Origin: Caballeronia sordidicola
Lineage (GTDB): Bacteria > Pseudomonadota > Gammaproteobacteria > Burkholderiales > Burkholderiaceae
Length of the DNA: 64,000 bases
Assembly (NCBI RefSeq): GCF_002220365.1
Contig: NZ_MTHB01000275.1
Coordinates: 1-64,000, forward strand
Reading direction: 5' to 3'
This document shows, one piece after another, positions 30,999-40,835 of the stretch. Below the pieces are notes generated by a model. It was given only the letters and a program-made list of their open reading frames with translations. It was not told the origin of the DNA and did no database searches. Position 1 is the stretch's first letter, and every line of letters begins with the position of its first letter. A program made the translations under genes and the position numbers.

Positions 30999-33140
30999 TC
31001 AATGCGCCGCCTCCGGCGACATGCCGTTATGCCGCAACAGCGCATCGATATTCGGTTCCCGTCCGCGGAACGCCTTGAACGAGTCCATCGCCGGGCGGCT
31101 GCCGCCCACTTCAAGAATTTCGCGACGATACCGAGTGCCCGTTTTTGCGTCGAGCACTGATCCACCGCCAAGCTTCGCGGCCTCCTCAAACGCGGCATAC
31201 GCATCCGCCGACAGCACTTCCGCCCACTTGTAGCTGTAGTACCCCGCGGCATATCCGCCGGAGAAAATGTGCGTGAAGGTATTAGTCCAGCGGGAGAAGG
31301 GCGCTTGCGGCACAACATGGAAACGCTCGTTGATCTCGCGCGCAAAGTCGTTCACGTTCGTCGCGCCAGCCGGATCGTAGTCGCTGTGAAGCTGGATATC
31401 GAACATGGACAGCACGATCTGGCGCAATGTGCCCAAACCGCTCTGGAAGTTCTTCGCGGCGAGCATCTTGTCGAACAGCTCGCGCGGCAACGTAGCGCCC
31501 GTATCCACGTGAGCGGACATGTCGGTGAGCACGTCCCACTCCCAGCAGAAGTTCTCCATGAATTGCGACGGCAGTTCGACCGCATCCCACTCCACGCCGT
31601 TGATACCCGATACCCCAAGTTCATCGACGCGCGTCAGCATGTGATGCAGGCCGTGCCCGAATTCATGGAACAGCGTAATGACTTCGTCGTGCGTAAAACA
31701 CGCAGGCTTGCCGCCGACAGGCGCGGAGAAGTTACAGGTCAGATACGCGACGGGCGTCTGCACGCCGCCTTCACGGCGTTTGTGCCGCGAGCGGGCGTCG
31801 TCCATCCAGGCGCCGCCGCGTTTGCCTTCGCGCGCATACAGGTCCAGATAGAACTGCGCGACGAGCGTTCCGTCCTTGTTTTCAACGCGGAAAAAGCGCA
31901 CTTCCGGATTCCAGACGGCAGCTTCATCTCGACGAATGGATACGCCAAAGAGCGTTTCCGTGACCTTGAATAAACCCTTCAGTACGGCCTCTTGCGGAAA
32001 ATACTGCTTCACTTCGTTTTCCGAGAACGAATAACGCTGCTGGCGCAGGCGCTCCGCGGCGAAGGTCGAGTCCCACGGCTGCAATTCCGGCATCCCGAGT
32101 TCGGTCGCGGCGAATGCACGCAACTCCATCCAGTCGCGCTCGCCGTGCGGGCGCGCGCGCACGGCCAGGTCCTCCAGAAACGCGACCACCTGTGCCGGCG
32201 ACTCCGCCATCTTCGGCGCAAGTGATACCTCGGCGAAGTTCTGATAGCCGAGCGCGTGCGCTTCTTCGGCACGCAGCTTCAATTGTTCGACTACATTCGC
32301 CGTATTGTCCCAGTCAGCCTTGCCGTTGCCGTAGTTCGGGCCCAGTTCGGACGCACGCGTCACATAGGCGCGATACATCGCCTCGCGCAATGGCCGATGT
32401 TCGGCGTACTGCATGACCGGGAAATACGACGGGAAATGCAGCGTGAACTTCCAGCCCTCGCGGCTTTCTTTCTGCGCGGCTTCGCGCGCCGCTTCGATCA
32501 CGTCTTCCGGCAAACCAGCGAGTTCACTTTCGTTGGTCACGACATACGAAAACGCGTTGGTGGCATCGAGGACATGATCAGAGAATGCCTTCGATAACGC
32601 CGCCTGTTCTTCCTGAACGCGTGCAAAACGGGGTTTTTTGTCTTCGGGCAACTCGGCGCCCGACAAACGGAAACCTCGCAACTCGTTGCTGAGCATTTTC
32701 TTCTGCTCGACAGAAAGCGATGCGTGTTCTTCGCTCGCCGCAATTGCCTTGTATTTTTCATAGAGCGCCAGATTCTGTCCGACGCTTGCGGAAAACTCCG
32801 TCACGCGCGGCAAATTCTCGGCGTGGGCGGCACGCAGCTCGGGGGTATCGGCGACGGCATTCAGGTGGCCGATCACGCCCCACGCACGCGATAGCCTTTC
32901 GCTCGCGCGCTCCACGCTTTCGACTATGTCTTGCCAGGTGGCGGGTGTTTCAGGCGCGCTGGCGTGATCGACGGCGGCTTTTGCATCGGCGAGCAAGACG
33001 TCGAGCGCCGGCGTCACGTGTTCCGGTTTGATGTCGTTGAAACGGGGCAGGTCGGAGAAGTCGAGCAGGGGGTTGTCTGGGACTTGGGTCTGAGCCTGAT
33101 TCGCTTGGTTCGCGGTATTCGATGGTGTCGAACTGGACAT
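30999..33140 (-). CDS. prlC: Oligopeptidase A (M3 metallopeptidase)
   Basis: A 713-residue cytoplasmic zinc oligopeptidase. The metal motif HEFGHGLHHM lies near residue 494, with a downstream glutamate (VEWDAVELPSQFMENFCWE). The N-terminal half is helical and typical of M3 peptidases. The enzyme degrades short peptides, including cleaved signal peptides. The start at 33140 follows GGGAGAG; an alternative 20 codons upstream is less likely. folD lies upstream on the same strand across about 244 bp. Confidence 0.95.
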   Translation of the reverse strand: MSSSTPSNTANQANQAQTQVPDNPLLDFSDLPRFNDIKPEHVTPALDVLLADAKAAVDHASAPETPATWQDIVESVERASERLSRAWGVIGHLNAVADTPELRAAHAENLPRVTEFSASVGQNLALYEKYKAIAASEEHASLSVEQKKMLSNELRGFRLSGAELPEDKKPRFARVQEEQAALSKAFSDHVLDATNAFSYVVTNESELAGLPEDVIEAAREAAQKESREGWKFTLHFPSYFPVMQYAEHRPLREAMYRAYVTRASELGPNYGNGKADWDNTANVVEQLKLRAEEAHALGYQNFAEVSLAPKMAESPAQVVAFLEDLAVRARPHGERDWMELRAFAATELGMPELQPWDSTFAAERLRQQRYSFSENEVKQYFPQEAVLKGLFKVTETLFGVSIRRDEAAVWNPEVRFFRVENKDGTLVAQFYLDLYAREGKRGGAWMDDARSRHKRREGGVQTPVAYLTCNFSAPVGGKPACFTHDEVITLFHEFGHGLHHMLTRVDELGVSGINGVEWDAVELPSQFMENFCWEWDVLTDMSAHVDTGATLPRELFDKMLAAKNFQSGLGTLRQIVLSMFDIQLHSDYDPAGATNVNDFAREINERFHVVPQAPFSRWTNTFTHIFSGGYAAGYYSYKWAEVLSADAYAAFEEAAKLGGGSVLDAKTGTRYRREILEVGGSRPAMDSFKAFRGREPNIDALLRHNGMSPEAAH

Positions 33141-33384
33141 GACTCTCCCGGTTTCGGATAAAAAGGATGCGACGATGAATGTAAAAACCGCGCCGGACAC
33201 AGCGCGCGATTTCGACGTTCGCTATCCACTATTGTGGGGACGCCTGCGCCGATTCTCAAATCGATTCTGGCTAAGGCGGTGATTTACCCGATCGGCGTGC
33301 TGGCTGTGCGTGTTAGTACGGTAATCCGGCGGCCGCTGCGCCCATCATGCATGTAAGCGCTGAACGGCGCTGACCCCCAACGCC

Positions 33385-34248
<864 letters not shown>

Positions 34249-34554
34249 AGGAGGTCTGGGCGGAGGAAACTCCGCTGCTTTTCTTGAGGGCGCAGGGTCG
34301 CAAGGGGCCTGTTGCGCCAGTGCGGCGCGGCTTTGCGTTGAGTCGTTGATTATACCGGACGGGGATTATTGCTGGCGTGGCGCGCAGGGAGGTGCAGGGG
34401 CAATGCCCGGTTCCGGGCGGCTGTATTTCTTGACCCTATTTGTCACGCGCGATTGTCACGCTCGAGGGCGGGCGGCGCGGCTTCGGCTGAGCAAAAACCA
34501 CTTCCGCCAAGGAGCAAAAAAGCCCCTCGGCAGACCACAGAGAACAGCTAAGAC
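34249..34554. other. Intergenic region, no supported gene
   Basis: 306 bp between folD and the end of the FixJ-like gene. Presumably it carries the folD promoter and the end of the kinase/regulator transcript; no clear hairpin or promoter was seen. Confidence 0.5.
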
Positions 34555-35202
34555 CTATTGCGCCGACTGCGTCTGCGGCTTGTTGGAAAGCGCCAGCCTG
34601 AGCAAATCCGCAACCGTATTCACGGAGAGCTTTTCCATGATGTTCGCGCGATGCGCTTCAACCGTCTTGATGCTGATACCAAGATCATCAGCGATCTGCT
34701 TATTCAAACGCCCCGCAATAATCCGCTCCAGCACCTGATGCTCCCGCGCCGTCAGCTTGCCCAGCCGCTCAGCCGCAGCCCGCTGCTGCTGCACGCTCGA
34801 ACTCTCGGTACGCGCCTTATCCAGCATGCGTTCAACCAACTTGCGCAACTCGGCTTCGTCGAACGGCTTCTCGATGAAATCCATCGCACCCTTCTTCATG
34901 GTCGACACAGCCATTGGCACGTCGCCGTGACCCGTCACGAAGATGATCGGCAGCAGCGAATTTTCCGCAATCAGCCGTTCCTGCAATTCGAGACCGCTCA
35001 TGCCTGACATCCGTACGTCCAGTATCAGGCACGAGATCGCGCCTGAATGGGCGATCGGGAGGTACGCATCAAGGTACGCTTCAGCGCTCGCAAAGCACGA
35101 GACGCGGTAGCCATTGGCTTCAAGCAGCCAGCGCAAAGAATCACGCACGGCCTCATCGTCGTCGACGACAAAGACGGTTTCCTGAGTGGTGACTGTGCTC
35201 AT
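34555..35202 (-). CDS. FixJ-family response regulator
   Basis: A 215-residue regulator. The receiver has DDDE (14-17), phospho-acceptor D62 (LDVRMSGMSG) and the T/K switch residues (FVTGHGDVPMAV, FIEKPFDEAEL). The LuxR-type helix-turn-helix (LTAREHQVLERIIAGRLNKQ, then ADDLGISIKTVEAHRANIM) fits FixJ/TtrR/NodW. It overlaps the kinase gene by four bases (ATGA), so the two are translationally coupled. The pair is divergent from aceE, making the pyruvate dehydrogenase operon a likely target; this is inferred from position. Confidence 0.93.
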   Translation of the reverse strand: MSTVTTQETVFVVDDDEAVRDSLRWLLEANGYRVSCFASAEAYLDAYLPIAHSGAISCLILDVRMSGMSGLELQERLIAENSLLPIIFVTGHGDVPMAVSTMKKGAMDFIEKPFDEAELRKLVERMLDKARTESSSVQQQRAAAERLGKLTAREHQVLERIIAGRLNKQIADDLGISIKTVEAHRANIMEKLSVNTVADLLRLALSNKPQTQSAQ

Positions 35203-37727
35203 AGCTCTCCCGTAACAGTTTGTTGTGTGGATTGATGGCTGAGAGCTTCCGACCCGCTGTTACCTGGGCCATCGGCTTCTCCGATTGGCAAACTGCAATG
35301 GAATGTCGCGCCCGTGACTTGGCCGGCGGTGTCGATGTTATTCACCACCCACAAACGTCCACGATGCGATTCAATAATCGATCGGCAAATGTTCAAGCCC
35401 ATGCCCATACCGTCGGACTTGGTGCTGTAGAAGGGTTCGAACAGGCGCTCAGCGGTGGCTTCGTCCACACCGGGTCCCTGGTCCACCACGCTCACGCAGA
35501 CAAATCCGCCGTCCACCCGCTGCACGATGACCCGGATCACGGGATCGACGGCGTTTGGCTTGGCGTCATGCATGGCTTCTGCTGCGTTTTTCAGCAAGTT
35601 CACCAGCACTTGCTCGATCAGCACCGGGTCCACATGGATCACGGGCATACGCGAGCGGATTTCGGTGAGAATGCGAATCTTGCGTTTGCGCGCTTCAATT
35701 TCCGCGAGGCCGACTGCGTCAGCGACGATATCCGCCACCCGCGTAGGCTGACGTTTCGGCTCGCTGCGCTTCACGAATTCCCGAATGCGCTTGATGATCA
35801 TGCCCGCGCGCACCGCTTGCTGCGCAGTTTTTTCGAGCACGGGCAACAGCGCGTCCTGCGTCATGCGGCCCGATTTAACGAGCGCGACGCACCCTGAACA
35901 GTAATTATTGATGGCGGCCAATGGCTGGTTCAACTCGTGTGCCAACGACGACGCCATTTCGCCCATCGTCATCAAACGGCTGGTGAACTGCAGTTTTTCT
36001 TCCTGCTGATCGGCGAGTTCCTGCGCTTGCTTGCGCGTGGTGATGTCGGTCGCAATCTGCATCTGCGCGAGGTGGCCGTCCACCCACTGGATGTACTGGC
36101 GACGCACTTCGAACCACTTCTGGATGCTCTCCACATACACTTCCTGCGCATCCGAGGTGCTTTCAGTCAACGCGGTGGCGGGCAGGCCTGCATAGGTATC
36201 GACCATATCGATGGAATCCGACGACGCCTGCGCCGTATCGAAACCCGCACCCGCCAGTTCGAGATGGCCGTCCGGGCGAATCCCGAACAGGTGCCGGTAG
36301 TATCGGTTCGCGAACAGCAGTTCGGCTTCGTCGGCGGCGAGCACGGATACCGCCGCGTCGAGGCTTTCCAACACGGTGGTGAAGCGTTCATGTGCGGCGG
36401 CGAGATCTTCGCGAGCGCGGCGCGGCTCGGTAATGTCGGTCATCGACGACATCCAGCCGGTCTGCCGGCCTGAACTATCGATCAGCGGCGAAACATAAAG
36501 CCGCGCGTGGAAGAACGAACCGTCCTTGCGCCGCACACGCAGTTCGAAGCCGGACGACGGCGCCTTGCCGCGCAAGGTCATATCCAGTTGCCGCTGCATT
36601 TCCGGATACGCGTCTTTCGGCCAGTACGGAAAGGGCGCTACTTTGGACACGAGATCGCTTTCGTCCCAGCCGGTCATCCGGCAAAACGCGGGATTCACGT
36701 GCGTGATCCGGCCGTGCATGTCGAGCACACGCATACCGATCAGCACTGAATTTTCCATCGCGCGTCGGAAGAACGCCTCGGCGTAGAGCGCTTGTTGCGC
36801 TTCAAAGCGTTGCCGCGTGTGTTTCCAGAGGCTCCACAAGCTCCACAGCACAAAACAAGACAAGCCGGCGACCAGCCAGACGAGTGTGTTGTTGGTGAAA
36901 TTCGTGAGTTGCGGATACGAATAAACACGTACCGATACGCCTTGGCCCGGCGGATCAAGCGGCAGGTCGTAGAACATGTCGCGCGGTAACCTCGGCCGGC
37001 TGGAGGTCGTGGCGAGTTCGCGATTGTTCAGGTCGGTAATGGAAATCTTGTACTTGGCGGAGAGTTCGCTCGGAATGTCGTGCTTGAGAATCCCCTCGAT
37101 GGAAAACACCGCCGCAATGGATCCGAGGAAATCACGGTCGCGATAAACCGGCGTTTGCAACGTGATGTAGCCGTTGCCTAAATCGTCGTACAGAAGCGGG
37201 GAGTAGACCTGCCGGCGGCTGGTGCGGGCTTCGTCGAACGCGGACTGGACGGCGTCGTCCATCTGCGCGTCGGTGGGCTTGGCGAGCCGTGAGCCGAGCA
37301 CGGGCAGCGGCGTATTGGGCCAGCGGGGCTTGTGCTGCGCCGTGTACCAGTTCATGTAGAGGATCTCGGGATGCCCCTGCATGATGTCGCCGGTCGAGCT
37401 CTGGAACGACTGCGGGTCCCCGTGGCCAGTCGCAATATCACGTGCCAACGCCTGGATCTGCTCCTGCGCGCCAGTCATGGAAAGCCTGATTTGCTGCTGC
37501 GCCCAAGCCACGTTACGGTAGAGCGTGTCTTCCTGCTGTTGCTGTTCGCGCCGGTTGAGACTCCACAAGATCAGGCTCATCACGACCAGGAAAACCAGGA
37601 TAGAGATGAGTGGGGTCAGCAAGTACGAGTTTGACCACCACGGTCCGTGGTGCCAGCGGGTCGGCGCCGAATCGTTGGGTAAGCCCCTCGACCGCGCCGA
37701 GCGTGCGAAAAGCCGTTCGGTCAACAT
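35199..37727 (-). CDS. PAS-domain sensor histidine kinase (FixL/DctB-like)
   Basis: An 842-residue membrane kinase. A first transmembrane helix (about residues 33-57) and a second (about 278-300) enclose a ~220-residue periplasmic sensor region. Two PAS regions follow (FRRAMENSVLIGMRVLD and a later VLESLDAAVSVLAADEAELL). The H-box SLAHELNQPLAAINNYCSG lies at about residue 597 and the ATPase at 700-815 (NLLKNAAEAM, DQGPGVDEA, GMGMGLNICRSI). No heme-binding PAS histidine can be shown here, so calling it an oxygen sensor would be a guess. It is coupled to the FixJ-like regulator and divergent from aceE. Confidence 0.92.
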   Translation of the reverse strand: MLTERLFARSARSRGLPNDSAPTRWHHGPWWSNSYLLTPLISILVFLVVMSLILWSLNRREQQQQEDTLYRNVAWAQQQIRLSMTGAQEQIQALARDIATGHGDPQSFQSSTGDIMQGHPEILYMNWYTAQHKPRWPNTPLPVLGSRLAKPTDAQMDDAVQSAFDEARTSRRQVYSPLLYDDLGNGYITLQTPVYRDRDFLGSIAAVFSIEGILKHDIPSELSAKYKISITDLNNRELATTSSRPRLPRDMFYDLPLDPPGQGVSVRVYSYPQLTNFTNNTLVWLVAGLSCFVLWSLWSLWKHTRQRFEAQQALYAEAFFRRAMENSVLIGMRVLDMHGRITHVNPAFCRMTGWDESDLVSKVAPFPYWPKDAYPEMQRQLDMTLRGKAPSSGFELRVRRKDGSFFHARLYVSPLIDSSGRQTGWMSSMTDITEPRRAREDLAAAHERFTTVLESLDAAVSVLAADEAELLFANRYYRHLFGIRPDGHLELAGAGFDTAQASSDSIDMVDTYAGLPATALTESTSDAQEVYVESIQKWFEVRRQYIQWVDGHLAQMQIATDITTRKQAQELADQQEEKLQFTSRLMTMGEMASSLAHELNQPLAAINNYCSGCVALVKSGRMTQDALLPVLEKTAQQAVRAGMIIKRIREFVKRSEPKRQPTRVADIVADAVGLAEIEARKRKIRILTEIRSRMPVIHVDPVLIEQVLVNLLKNAAEAMHDAKPNAVDPVIRVIVQRVDGGFVCVSVVDQGPGVDEATAERLFEPFYSTKSDGMGMGLNICRSIIESHRGRLWVVNNIDTAGQVTGATFHCSLPIGEADGPGNSGSEALSHQSTQQTVTGEL

Positions 37728-37864
37728 GCGCGCAATTGTAACGCAGCGCCAGACTGTTAAATGGCGTAAAAAGACGGGAAAAGGCCCGCAATTGATCGCA
37801 AGGACACCAACGCGGCCATCAAAAAGTCCTTGTCACACGGTGCATTGCAGCATTTTTCCGCATT

Positions 37865-37881
37865 ATGAGATTGAGTCTCAT
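37865..37881. promoter_or_regulatory. Palindrome upstream of the aceE promoter
   Basis: ATGAGATTGAGTCTCAT has 6-base arms around a 5-base centre and ends 15 bp before the aceE -35. It may be a binding site for the FixJ-like regulator or another activator of the divergent region. Confidence 0.4.
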
Positions 37882-37896
37882 GATTCGAAAAATTGC

Positions 37897-37926
37897 TTGC
37901 ACTACCGTTCTGAGGCTCTTTAGAAT
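37897..37926 (+). promoter_or_regulatory. Candidate sigma-70 promoter of aceE
   Basis: TTGCAC at 37897-37902 and TAGAAT at 37921-37926 are separated by 18 bp. Transcription would begin near 37933, leaving a leader of about 100 bases before aceE. Confidence 0.45.
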
Positions 37927-38034
37927 TGCCGCACGCGCGCTTGTCCCTCATTGTTTTCCGCGATTGAGTCTTGCGGATGGCTGAATGGCTCGCGTCGTCT
38001 GTTCACAGAGCGTTCCTCAAATCAGGAGACGAGC

Positions 38035-40734
38035 ATGTCCGCTGTACCCGACGAAGTGATGAAATATGTCGCCAACGCCAAGGACGACGAAGATCCCCAG
38101 GAAACTGCTGAGTGGCTAGAAGCCCTCGACGGCGTGATTTCGGCAGTAGGCCCGGATCGTGCCCACTACCTGATCGAAAAGCAGATTGAATTTGCGCGCG
38201 TGCACGGCGAACATCTGCCGTTTTCAGCTAACACGCCGTACATCAACACCATTCCGGTCGCTGCCCAGTCGAAGATTCCTGGCGACCAGGACATCGAACA
38301 CAAGATCCGCTCGTACACGCGTTGGAACGCCATCGCCATGGTGCTGCGCGCGGGCAAGGATACGAACGTGGGCGGGCACATTGCTTCGTTCGCGTCGGCG
38401 GCCACGCTGTATGACGTCGGCTTCAACCATTTTTGGCACGCACCGTCCCCCGAACATGGCGGCGATCTCGTGTTCGTGCAGGGGCATTCGTCGCCGGGTG
38501 TGTACTCGCGCGCGTTCTTGCTTGGCCGCCTGAAAGCAAGTCAGCTCGATAATTTCCGCCAGGAAGTGGGCGGCGAAGGCATTTCTTCGTATCCGCATCC
38601 ATGGCTGATGCCGGACTTCTGGCAGTTCCCGACGGTGTCCATGGGCCTTGGCCCAATCATGGCGATCTATCAGGCGCGCTTCATGAAGTACCTGGACGCG
38701 CGCGGCATCATCACGGCAGGCAGCCGCAAGGTGTGGGCATTCTTGGGCGACGGCGAAACGGACGAACCGGAATCGCTCGGCGCGATCGGCATGGCCGGCC
38801 GTGAACGGCTCGACAACCTTGTCTTCGTGATCAACTGCAACCTGCAGCGTCTCGACGGCCCGGTTCGCGGCAACGGCAAGATCATCCAGGAACTCGAAAG
38901 CGAATTCCGCGGCGCCGGCTGGAACGTGATCAAGGTGGTGTGGGGCAGCCGCTGGGACTCGCTCTTCGCCCGCGATAAAACCGGTGCGCTGATGCGCCGG
39001 ATGATGGAAGTGGTCGACGGTGAATACCAGACCTACAAGTCGGAGTCGGGCGCCTACGTGCGCGAGCATTTCTTCAACACGCCGGAACTCAAGGCGATGG
39101 TGGCGGAATGGTCCGACGAGGACATCTGGAACCTGAATCGCGGCGGCCATGATCCGCACAAGATCTACGCGGCGTATTCGGAAGCATCGAAGACGAAGGG
39201 TCAGCCGACCGTCATCCTCGCCAAGACCATCAAGGGTTATGGCATGGGCGAAGCGGGTCAGGCCATGAACATCACGCACCAGCAGAAGAAGCTGCACACT
39301 GATCAGCTGATGAAGTTCCGCGATCAGTTCAAGCTGCCGATCCCCGACGACAAGATCGCCGACGTGCCGTATCTGGAGTTCGAAGAAGGGTCGAAGGAAC
39401 TCGAGTACATGCGCGCTCGCCGCCAGGAACTCGGTGGTTATCTGCCGGCGCGCCGTCAGAAAGCCGAATCGCTGCCGGTGCCGGATCTGTCGGCGTTCGA
39501 ACCGGTGTTGAAGGGCACGGGGCCGGGACGCGAGATCTCCACGACCATGGCGTTCGTGCGGATTCTCAACATCCTGCTGAAGGACAAGGCGCTCGGCAAA
39601 CGCATCGTGCCAATCGTGCCGGATGAATCGCGTACGTTTGGTATGGAAGGTTTGTTCCGCCAGATCGGTATCTGGAATCAGGACGGCCAGAAGTACGTGC
39701 CGGAAGACTCCGACCAGTTGATGTTCTATCGCGAATCGGAAACCGGCCAGATCCTGCAGGAAGGGATCAACGAAGCTGGCGGGATGTGTGACTGGATCGC
39801 GGCCGCGACGTCGTATTCGACGCACGGCGAGATCATGATCCCGTTCTACATCTTCTATTCCATGTTCGGCTTCCAGCGTATTGGCGATCTCGCATGGGCA
39901 GCGGGCGACATGCGTTCGCGCGGCTTCCTGCTGGGCGGCACGGCTGGACGTACGACGCTGAACGGCGAAGGCCTGCAGCACGAAGACGGCCATTCGTTGA
40001 TGTGGGCGGCGTCGGTGCCGAACTGCGTGAGCTACGACCCGACCTTCGGTTACGAACTCGCGGTGATCATGCAGGACGGTTTGCGTCGCATGGTGGCGGA
40101 TCAGGAAGACGTGTACTACTACGTCACGGTGATGAACGAGAATTACGAACATCCGGCGATCCCGCAGGGTGATGGCGTAGCCGCCGACATCATCAAGGGC
40201 ATGTACTCGTTCCGCAAATCGGATGCCGACGCTAAAGCGCCGCGCGTTCAACTGATGGGCGCGGGCACGATCTTCAATGAAGTGATCGCCGCTGCTGACC
40301 TGCTGAAGAACGACTGGAACGTCGCCGCCGATCTCTGGAGCGTCCCGAGCTTTACGGAACTGGCACGCGAAGGCGCGCAAGTGGAGCGCTGGAACCTGCT
40401 GCACCCGACCGAAGAACGCCAGGTCTCGCACGTGACGAAGCTGCTGAAGGACGCAAAAGGTCCGGTGGTGGCATCGACGGATTATGTGCGTGCGCTCGTC
40501 GACCAGATTCGCGGTTATGTGCCGAACAAGTTTGTCGTGCTCGGCACGGACGGTTATGGCCGTTCGGACACGCGCGAGAAACTCCGCCATTTCTTCGAAG
40601 TCGACCGCTACTGGGTCACTGTCGCGGCGCTCAACGCGCTGGCCGACGAAGGCACGATCGAACGCAAGGTTGTCGCCGACGCGATCGCGAAGTACGCGCT
40701 CGACCCCGCCAAACCCAACCCGATGACGGTTTAA
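38035..40734 (+). CDS. aceE: Pyruvate dehydrogenase E1 (homodimeric type)
   Basis: An 899-residue thiamine-diphosphate enzyme that decarboxylates pyruvate and reductively acetylates the lipoyl group of E2. The diphosphate-binding motif GDGETDEPES and FVINCNLQRLDGPVRGN are visible in the first half, and the pyrimidine-binding region (GRTTLNGEGLQHEDGHS) near residue 640. This homodimeric E1 is typical of proteobacteria. The start follows AGGAGACGAGC, which decides between it and an upstream in-frame ATG. aceF follows 101 bp downstream. Confidence 0.98.
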   Translation: MSAVPDEVMKYVANAKDDEDPQETAEWLEALDGVISAVGPDRAHYLIEKQIEFARVHGEHLPFSANTPYINTIPVAAQSKIPGDQDIEHKIRSYTRWNAIAMVLRAGKDTNVGGHIASFASAATLYDVGFNHFWHAPSPEHGGDLVFVQGHSSPGVYSRAFLLGRLKASQLDNFRQEVGGEGISSYPHPWLMPDFWQFPTVSMGLGPIMAIYQARFMKYLDARGIITAGSRKVWAFLGDGETDEPESLGAIGMAGRERLDNLVFVINCNLQRLDGPVRGNGKIIQELESEFRGAGWNVIKVVWGSRWDSLFARDKTGALMRRMMEVVDGEYQTYKSESGAYVREHFFNTPELKAMVAEWSDEDIWNLNRGGHDPHKIYAAYSEASKTKGQPTVILAKTIKGYGMGEAGQAMNITHQQKKLHTDQLMKFRDQFKLPIPDDKIADVPYLEFEEGSKELEYMRARRQELGGYLPARRQKAESLPVPDLSAFEPVLKGTGPGREISTTMAFVRILNILLKDKALGKRIVPIVPDESRTFGMEGLFRQIGIWNQDGQKYVPEDSDQLMFYRESETGQILQEGINEAGGMCDWIAAATSYSTHGEIMIPFYIFYSMFGFQRIGDLAWAAGDMRSRGFLLGGTAGRTTLNGEGLQHEDGHSLMWAASVPNCVSYDPTFGYELAVIMQDGLRRMVADQEDVYYYVTVMNENYEHPAIPQGDGVAADIIKGMYSFRKSDADAKAPRVQLMGAGTIFNEVIAAADLLKNDWNVAADLWSVPSFTELAREGAQVERWNLLHPTEERQVSHVTKLLKDAKGPVVASTDYVRALVDQIRGYVPNKFVVLGTDGYGRSDTREKLRHFFEVDRYWVTVAALNALADEGTIERKVVADAIAKYALDPAKPNPMTV

Positions 40735-40835
40735 CGCATCGGCCCCCGAGCGTTGTTGCGCGAAGTCGCCTTGCCCTTGGGCTTTAGCCTCGTGGCGGGG
40801 CGATTTTCGCGTCGCGACCCAGGAGACAATAAACA

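Larger units (their letters stand above)
37728..38034. other. Divergent kinase/aceE promoter region
   Basis: 307 bp holding the aceE promoter candidate and a palindrome (both listed). No gene is seen. Confidence 0.6.
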
